This document shows, piece by piece, positions 7,109-9,846 of a stretch of 9,846 bases of DNA (positions are counted from its first letter, which is position 1; each line of letters begins with the position of its first letter). The position numbers and the translations under genes are program-made. Source of the DNA: Candidatus Woesearchaeota archaeon (GTDB lineage: Archaea; Nanobdellota; Nanobdellia; Woesearchaeales; GW2011-AR4). The stretch covers positions 1 through 9,846 of the forward strand of contig JACOZO010000072.1 in NCBI GenBank assembly GCA_016181325.1, read 5' to 3'. The notes below the pieces were generated by a model. It made no database searches. It was given only the letters and a program-made list of their open reading frames with translations, and was not told the DNA's origin.

Positions 7109-7128
7109 AATTGTTCCATTTCTATATT

Positions 7129-7863
7129 ATGCCTAAAAAGAGGAAGGATCCAAAGACCAGGAATATTGTGAAGCCTGGAAAACTGAAATCAAGGCGATAT
7201 TCTCCTAACAAGCCTGTCAGCAGGGTTTCAAAGCTTAAATCTGAAGTTGATGCAATCCTTAAGGATGAAGATTCTATAAAGCAGGAGCTTGAAGGGCTTG
7301 AAGTAAAGGAATCACGCCTTGAAAAAGGCGAGGATGAGCTGAAGAAAGGCGAAGCAAGAATAGAAGCCGAGGAAGAAAAGGTTGAAGAAGAGGAGAAAAA
7401 GATTGAGGAAGAAGCAAGAAAGATCGTCAGCCTTGAAGAGGATATCAAGGAAAAAGTTGATGTCAAGCCGCTTGGCAAGGTGACTTACAGGGATGTCACA
7501 AAAGGCGTGATCGGGGCATTGATAGGCACGGTGGCACATTTCGCCTTCTTATACGGCAGGGAAATAGCAAAGGATATAAGCAACACAAGGGCAAGTGTGC
7601 TGTATGCATTTTCATACGTATTGCTTGTGGTTTTGATGTACAGAACCGGGTACCGGGAAGTAAAAGAGAAAAGATATCTTGAGCTGTTTCCCCTGAGGGC
7701 AAGCATAATTTACGCAATATCGCTTGTTGTGATAATATTTGTCTTTATACTCTATAATCAGGTGGAAATCATAAGTTTTGGCTCTCTTTACCGGGAAGTC
7801 AGCGTTGTCTCCATACTCGCCGTGCTTGGAGCAGGCGCCGCTGACATGATAGGAAGGGATTAA
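7129..7863 (+). CDS. Coiled-coil membrane protein, four predicted helices (possibly DUF2391-like)
   Basis: A 244-residue protein in three parts. Residues 1-37 are strongly basic (MPKKRKDPKTRN onward). Residues 38-110 form a highly charged Lys/Glu coiled coil with near-heptad repeats (for example 64-106). Residues 118-241 form a membrane domain with four hydrophobic segments at about 124-142, 154-171, 190-209 and 222-241. The membrane part resembles small integral membrane families of unknown function such as DUF2391; I hold this only loosely. The basic tail and coiled coil probably sit in the cytoplasm and could mediate oligomerisation or contact with nucleic acid or ribosomes. The ATG at 7129 is chosen because its TATA box sits at the right distance; a TTG at 7111 would add six residues. 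The gene appears monocistronic. Confidence 0.8.
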   Translation: MPKKRKDPKTRNIVKPGKLKSRRYSPNKPVSRVSKLKSEVDAILKDEDSIKQELEGLEVKESRLEKGEDELKKGEARIEAEEEKVEEEEKKIEEEARKIVSLEEDIKEKVDVKPLGKVTYRDVTKGVIGALIGTVAHFAFLYGREIAKDISNTRASVLYAFSYVLLVVLMYRTGYREVKEKRYLELFPLRASIIYAISLVVIIFVFILYNQVEIISFGSLYREVSVVSILAVLGAGAADMIGRD

Positions 7864-7940
7864 ATAAATCGATAAAGTACCTGTTATACAGGCTTTTGGA
7901 GAAGGTTTTCTTTATTCAATTTCCATTAAAGACAATAAAT

Positions 7941-8097
7941 CAATTTTCATTGAAAATATTATTAATTCCGTCCTTTCGTTTTACGCATGTTTTCTGACGA
8001 AAGGACAGCCGCATATAGTATGGGGCTGTCATTTTTCCTTATAGCGTTGTGATAGAAAAATGACGGAATTAAAAATAAAATTTTTCATTGAAATTGG
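7941..8097. mobile_element. Cloverleaf-forming inverted-repeat element, MITE-like
   Basis: Within the 345-base gene-free stretch 7864-8208 lies a highly structured noncoding element. A closing stem TTAATTCCG/CGGAATTAA (7962-7970 with 8064-8072) encloses three hairpins. These are A 7971-7979 with 7997-8005 (9 bp, 17-base loop), B 8006-8010 with 8024-8028 extended by CATA/TATG (8012-8015 with 8019-8022), and C 8029-8037 with 8055-8063 (9 bp, 17-base loop). No base is unpaired at the four-way junction. The closing stem continues imperfectly outward to 7941 and 8096, so the ends form terminal inverted repeats. AATAAAT occurs on both flanks (7934-7940 and 8098-8104) and resembles a target-site duplication. 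It has no coding capacity. A structured RNA or a recombination/replication site is the alternative. The rest of the stretch holds further AT-rich inverted similarity (7911-7923 against 8090-8103) and the promoter at its right end. Confidence 0.6.
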
Positions 8098-8177
8098 AAT
8101 AAATTGATGAAATAACGCTTACGAAATCGCAAATGATTGTGAACAGCAGACAACTGGAAAATTACAATTAAGCAAAT

Positions 8178-8186
8178 CTTTTATAC
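8178..8186 (+). promoter_or_regulatory. TATA box of the cyclo-ligase gene
   Basis: CTTTTATAC is centred about 26 bases before the ATG at 8209, with GCAAA just upstream as a weak BRE. There is no Shine-Dalgarno match, so a leaderless mRNA is predicted. Confidence 0.5.
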
Positions 8187-8208
8187 TCTGATTTTTATTT
8201 CTTATGCT

Positions 8209-8763
8209 ATGAAGCACTCTCTGAGGCAGACCATACTCGAGAAGCGTAATGCCCTGGCAAAGCAGGAGATACATCACAGGAGCAAAAAGATACAGGAGCA
8301 CCTGTTTGAGCTGGAGGAGTACAAGAAATCAAGAGTTGTCATGTTCTACGTGTCATTTGACAATGAAGTATTCACCCATGACATGATGCGGGAATCATTG
8401 AAGCACAAGACGGTGGTCGTGCCAAAGGTCGTGCACAAGGAGATCGAGCCTTCTCTTATAATCTCTTTCGACCAGATGATCCCTGACAACAAATACGGCA
8501 TACTCGAGCCCATTGACGTCACAAGAGTCACTTTAAAGAGCATCAACATGGTGCTGGTGCCTGGGCTTGTCTTTGACTCGCACGGCCACAGGCTTGGATA
8601 CGGGTTCGGCTTCTATGACAAGTTCCTGATGAAAATCCCGCATGCAGTCAAGGTAGGGCTTGCATTTGATTTCCAGCATGTTGATGAAATCCCGAAAGAA
8701 GTGCATGACGTGCCTGTTGATGTCATTGTGACGGACAAAGAAGTTATCAGGATCAAGAAATAA
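8209..8763 (+). CDS. 5-formyltetrahydrofolate cyclo-ligase
   Basis: This enzyme uses ATP to convert 5-formyl-THF to 5,10-methenyl-THF. It recovers the dead-end folate formed when SHMT hydrolyses methenyl-THF. The 184-residue length is typical. Motifs are the basic N-terminal helix LRQTILEKRNAL (5-16), MFYVSFDNEVFT (45-56), KYGILEP (95-101) and the family signature VLVPGLVFDSHGHRLGYGFG (115-134) followed by FYDKFL, which form the nucleotide and folate site. GLAFDFQ (150-156) is the usual C-terminal strand. It works with GlyA and FolD encoded elsewhere in this window, although it is transcribed separately. The start is fixed by a TATA box at leaderless spacing. It lies just after the cloverleaf element, the reason for whose position is unknown. 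Confidence 0.94.
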   Translation: MKHSLRQTILEKRNALAKQEIHHRSKKIQEHLFELEEYKKSRVVMFYVSFDNEVFTHDMMRESLKHKTVVVPKVVHKEIEPSLIISFDQMIPDNKYGILEPIDVTRVTLKSINMVLVPGLVFDSHGHRLGYGFGFYDKFLMKIPHAVKVGLAFDFQHVDEIPKEVHDVPVDVIVTDKEVIRIKK

Positions 8764-8780
8764 TTTAATGGCATTTTTAA

Positions 8781-9077
8781 TATCGTTATTTTTATTTCCT
8801 TGATTTAAAGAATAAGATAATCAAGGATGAAGTTATTTCTATTGGAACATTGAATAGCTCATTAGTTCACCCAAGGGAAGTTTTTAAGGAAGCGATAAAG
8901 AATTCAGCCAATTCTGTTATTTTGGTGCATAATCATCCCTCTGGAAGCGTTGAGCCTTCTGATGAAGATTATAGGGTGAATAAGGTTTTGGTTGAGGCTG
9001 GGAATCTGATTGGGATTAAGGTGCTGGACCATTTGATTGTTGGGAATACAATCTATTTTAGCCTTGGAATGCCATAG
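8781..9077 (+). pseudogene. radC: 5'-truncated RadC-like JAB/MPN domain remnant
   Basis: The open frame from 8781 reads as the C-terminal part of RadC: YFLDLKNKIIKDE (8793-8831), then ISIGTLNSSLVHPREVF, then the metal-binding JAMM core HNHPSG with PSDED (the H-x-H and downstream S-x-x-D are intact), ending in DHLIVGN and YFSLG. The RadC N-terminal helix-hairpin-helix region and the start of the JAB domain are absent: an in-frame stop (TAA, 8778) and the cyclo-ligase gene (ending 8763) lie upstream. No ATG occurs in this frame before the domain. A TTG at 8850 would give a 75-residue protein missing the first strands. I read it as a decayed, probably horizontally acquired fragment, though translation from a non-ATG codon is possible. 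RadC-type genes often sit in mobile or defence-rich regions, which fits the cassette that follows. Confidence 0.75.
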
Positions 9078-9090
9078 GGTTAAAATGCAG

Positions 9091-9105
9091 CGAAAACTTT
9101 AAAAT
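9091..9105 (+). promoter_or_regulatory. BRE + TATA of the caspase-like cassette
   Basis: CGAAAA (BRE-like, 9091-9096) is followed directly by CTTTAAAAT (9097-9105), centred about 26 bases before the ATG at 9128. This suggests one nearly leaderless transcript for the three downstream genes. GGTGG at 9111-9115 lies about 12 bases from the ATG and is a poorly spaced Shine-Dalgarno at best. Confidence 0.55.
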
Positions 9106-9127
9106 GTAGTGGTGGTTGGTTTATCTT

Positions 9128-9316
9128 ATGAAAGAAGAGGGAAAAGAAAGGTTTATAAGAGTTTATTCCAATTTGCCTATTAATGTAAGAAAGGAAATCA
9201 TAGTTATTATTGACAATCAGCCTATAAGCTGGGATGTAGCATACAATGAGGTCATGAATAATACAAAACTTGGCTTAAGGATCATAGAGAAATTAATTAA
9301 GTTAGATATTATTTGA
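9128..9316 (+). CDS. Small cassette protein 1, unknown function
   Basis: A 62-residue protein that I cannot name. It has no signal peptide or membrane segment. A conserved-looking core runs from NLPINVRKEIIVIID (15-29) through QPISWDVAYNEV (31-42) to a C-terminal amphipathic helix TKLGLRIIEKLIKLDII (46-62). The same layout (Leu/Met-Pro-x-Asn-Val, an acidic or basic middle, Leu/Ile-Gly-x-x-Ile, terminal helix) recurs in the next gene, so the two may be diverged paralogues. I start it at ATG 9128 because of the TATA spacing; a TTG at 9116 would add four residues. It is first in a three-gene operon with only one base before the next start codon. A role as partner, adaptor or inhibitor of the downstream caspase-like protein is inferred from position alone. 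Confidence 0.75.
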   Translation: MKEEGKERFIRVYSNLPINVRKEIIVIIDNQPISWDVAYNEVMNNTKLGLRIIEKLIKLDII

Positions 9317-9317
9317 A

Positions 9318-9530
9318 ATGGAACGAAATGAAGATATAATGGAATTGATAATTTTACGATTAGAGGCAATGCCGGCAAATGTCAAGTTGTCAATAGGCGG
9401 CCATGGAGAATTCGATAAGCGTGAACTTATAGATAGGGTCAGGAAAGGGGATGAGATAGGAAAGAAAATTGTGGCTGCTCAAATGCACTATCTTAGATCA
9501 TTAAAGAGAGGCATAATTTCCCATGGGTGA
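9318..9530 (+). CDS. Small cassette protein 2, unknown function
   Basis: A 70-residue soluble protein that I cannot name. The core LEAMPANVKLSIGGHGEFDKRELIDRV is covered by residues 15-41, followed by GDEIGKKIVAAQMHYLRSLKRG (44-65), a long C-terminal helix. Its pattern parallels the preceding protein: x-Pro-x-Asn-Val-Lys/Arg, a hydrophobic strand, a middle helix, then Ile/Leu-Gly-x-x-Ile and a terminal helix. The two genes may have arisen by duplication. Its ATG lies one base after the stop of gene 1, and its end overlaps the caspase-like gene by 8 bases. Tight translational coupling therefore implies that the three products act together. No catalytic residues are visible, so a binding or regulatory role is more likely than an enzymatic one. 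Confidence 0.75.
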   Translation: MERNEDIMELIILRLEAMPANVKLSIGGHGEFDKRELIDRVRKGDEIGKKIVAAQMHYLRSLKRGIISHG

Positions 9531-9846
9531 GAGGAGATTTTTGATTACTTTTCCCAACGATGACACTACTACCTACTACCTGTTTATTTGGGAGAAGCCT
9601 GTTTTGGAATTTGCATCTAAGAAAGGCATAAATTTTACAAAATTCGAAAATAATGAAGTGACAAGAGAAAATATAGAGAAATTTCTTTCTAAGATAAAGG
9701 CAGAATTTGTCATTTTTAATGGCCACGGAGATGAAAAAAGCATTCGCGGCTATAAAAAAGAGAAGATAGTTGAGATGGGGATAAATGAAGATAAGCTTAA
9801 ATCAAGAATTGTTTATTCCATATCCTGCAGGTCTGCTTGCGAACTT
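9523..9846 (+). CDS. Caspase-like (clan CD / CHAT-type) protein, 3'-partial
   Basis: An open frame from ATG 9523 runs off the window, and 108 residues are visible. FVIFNGHGDE (62-71) places His68 after a hydrophobic strand. IVYSISCRSAC (96-106) places Cys102 after a second strand. This is the His-Gly...Cys arrangement of caspase-fold cysteine peptidases such as CHAT, metacaspase and gingipain-like proteins, where the His and Cys form the catalytic dyad. The region before it (RRFLITFPNDDT, 4-15, and the helix after 44) fits the first strand and helix of that fold. The subfamily cannot be fixed because the rest of the protein is missing. The gene overlaps the upstream small gene by 8 bases. Caspase-fold proteins of this type often act as effectors in microbial conflict systems. 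That role here is inferred. Confidence 0.75.
   Translation, partial: MGERRFLITFPNDDTTTYYLFIWEKPVLEFASKKGINFTKFENNEVTRENIEKFLSKIKAEFVIFNGHGDEKSIRGYKKEKIVEMGINEDKLKSRIVYSISCRSACEL

Noticed and set aside
7111..7128. Upstream TTG start for the coiled-coil membrane protein
   Set aside because: It would sit only a few bases after the TATA box, whereas the ATG at 7129 lies at the proper distance and begins a typical MPKKRK terminus.
7122..7478. Minus-strand Ser/Phe-rich open frame opposite the coiled coil
   Set aside because: It is the expected antisense reading of Lys/Glu-rich codons, not a gene.
7962..8072. tRNA or tRNA-like gene because of the cloverleaf
   Set aside because: Stem lengths (9, 9, 5+4, 9), 17-base side loops, and the lack of an anticodon loop, T-loop motif or CCA end do not fit a tRNA.
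9116..9127. TTG start for small cassette protein 1
   Set aside because: It is adjacent to GGTGG with no room for ribosome spacing and only about 15 bases from the TATA centre; ATG 9128 fits better.
1..9846. CRISPR array or tandem repeat array
   Set aside because: No regularly spaced direct repeats were seen by eye; the only direct repeats are the short ones flanking the cloverleaf element.

Overview
The window looks like a chromosomal segment from an archaeon, plausibly a small-genome DPANN-type lineage (Woesearchaeota-like). This is inferred from several things. Several genes have a TATA-like box centred about 25-26 bases before the start codon, which predicts leaderless mRNAs. The other translation signals are GGTGAT/GGTGGTG Shine-Dalgarno elements. 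PurD is of archaeal type (KPDGLTWGKG), and the genes are short and compact. No rRNA, tRNA or CRISPR array is visible. The lineage is a guess; the archaeal assignment is firmer.

Layout. (1) 7-519, an unrecognised helical protein, converges on (2) a minus-strand operon read glyA (3107-1809), a small putative lipoprotein (1758-1375) and folD (1382-549). Its promoter carries an 18-bp dyad over the glyA Shine-Dalgarno. (3) A divergent SAM methyltransferase lies at 3229-3960. (4) purD (4107-6440) is interrupted in frame by a 339-residue LAGLIDADG intein (4791-5807) at the GPN/TGGMG motif. (5) A secreted cupredoxin-fold protein that has lost most copper ligands lies at 6561-7037, followed by a stem-loop/T-tract terminator. 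(6) A coiled-coil plus four-helix membrane protein lies at 7129-7863. (7) The 345-base gene-free stretch 7864-8208 contains a striking element: three hairpins and a closing stem meet in a four-way junction with no unpaired bases, bounded by imperfect inverted repeats and a 7-bp direct repeat. (8) A 5-formyltetrahydrofolate cyclo-ligase lies at 8209-8763. (9) The right end looks accessory: a 5'-truncated radC remnant, then a tight three-gene cassette of two related small proteins and a caspase-like (clan CD type) protein that runs off the window.

Functionally, GlyA, FolD and the cyclo-ligase form a tetrahydrofolate one-carbon module: serine to methylene-THF, methylene- to formyl-THF, and salvage of 5-formyl-THF. 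PurD makes glycinamide ribonucleotide, the substrate of the next, formylating step of purine synthesis. The most unusual items are the PurD intein, the cloverleaf element and the caspase-like cassette.
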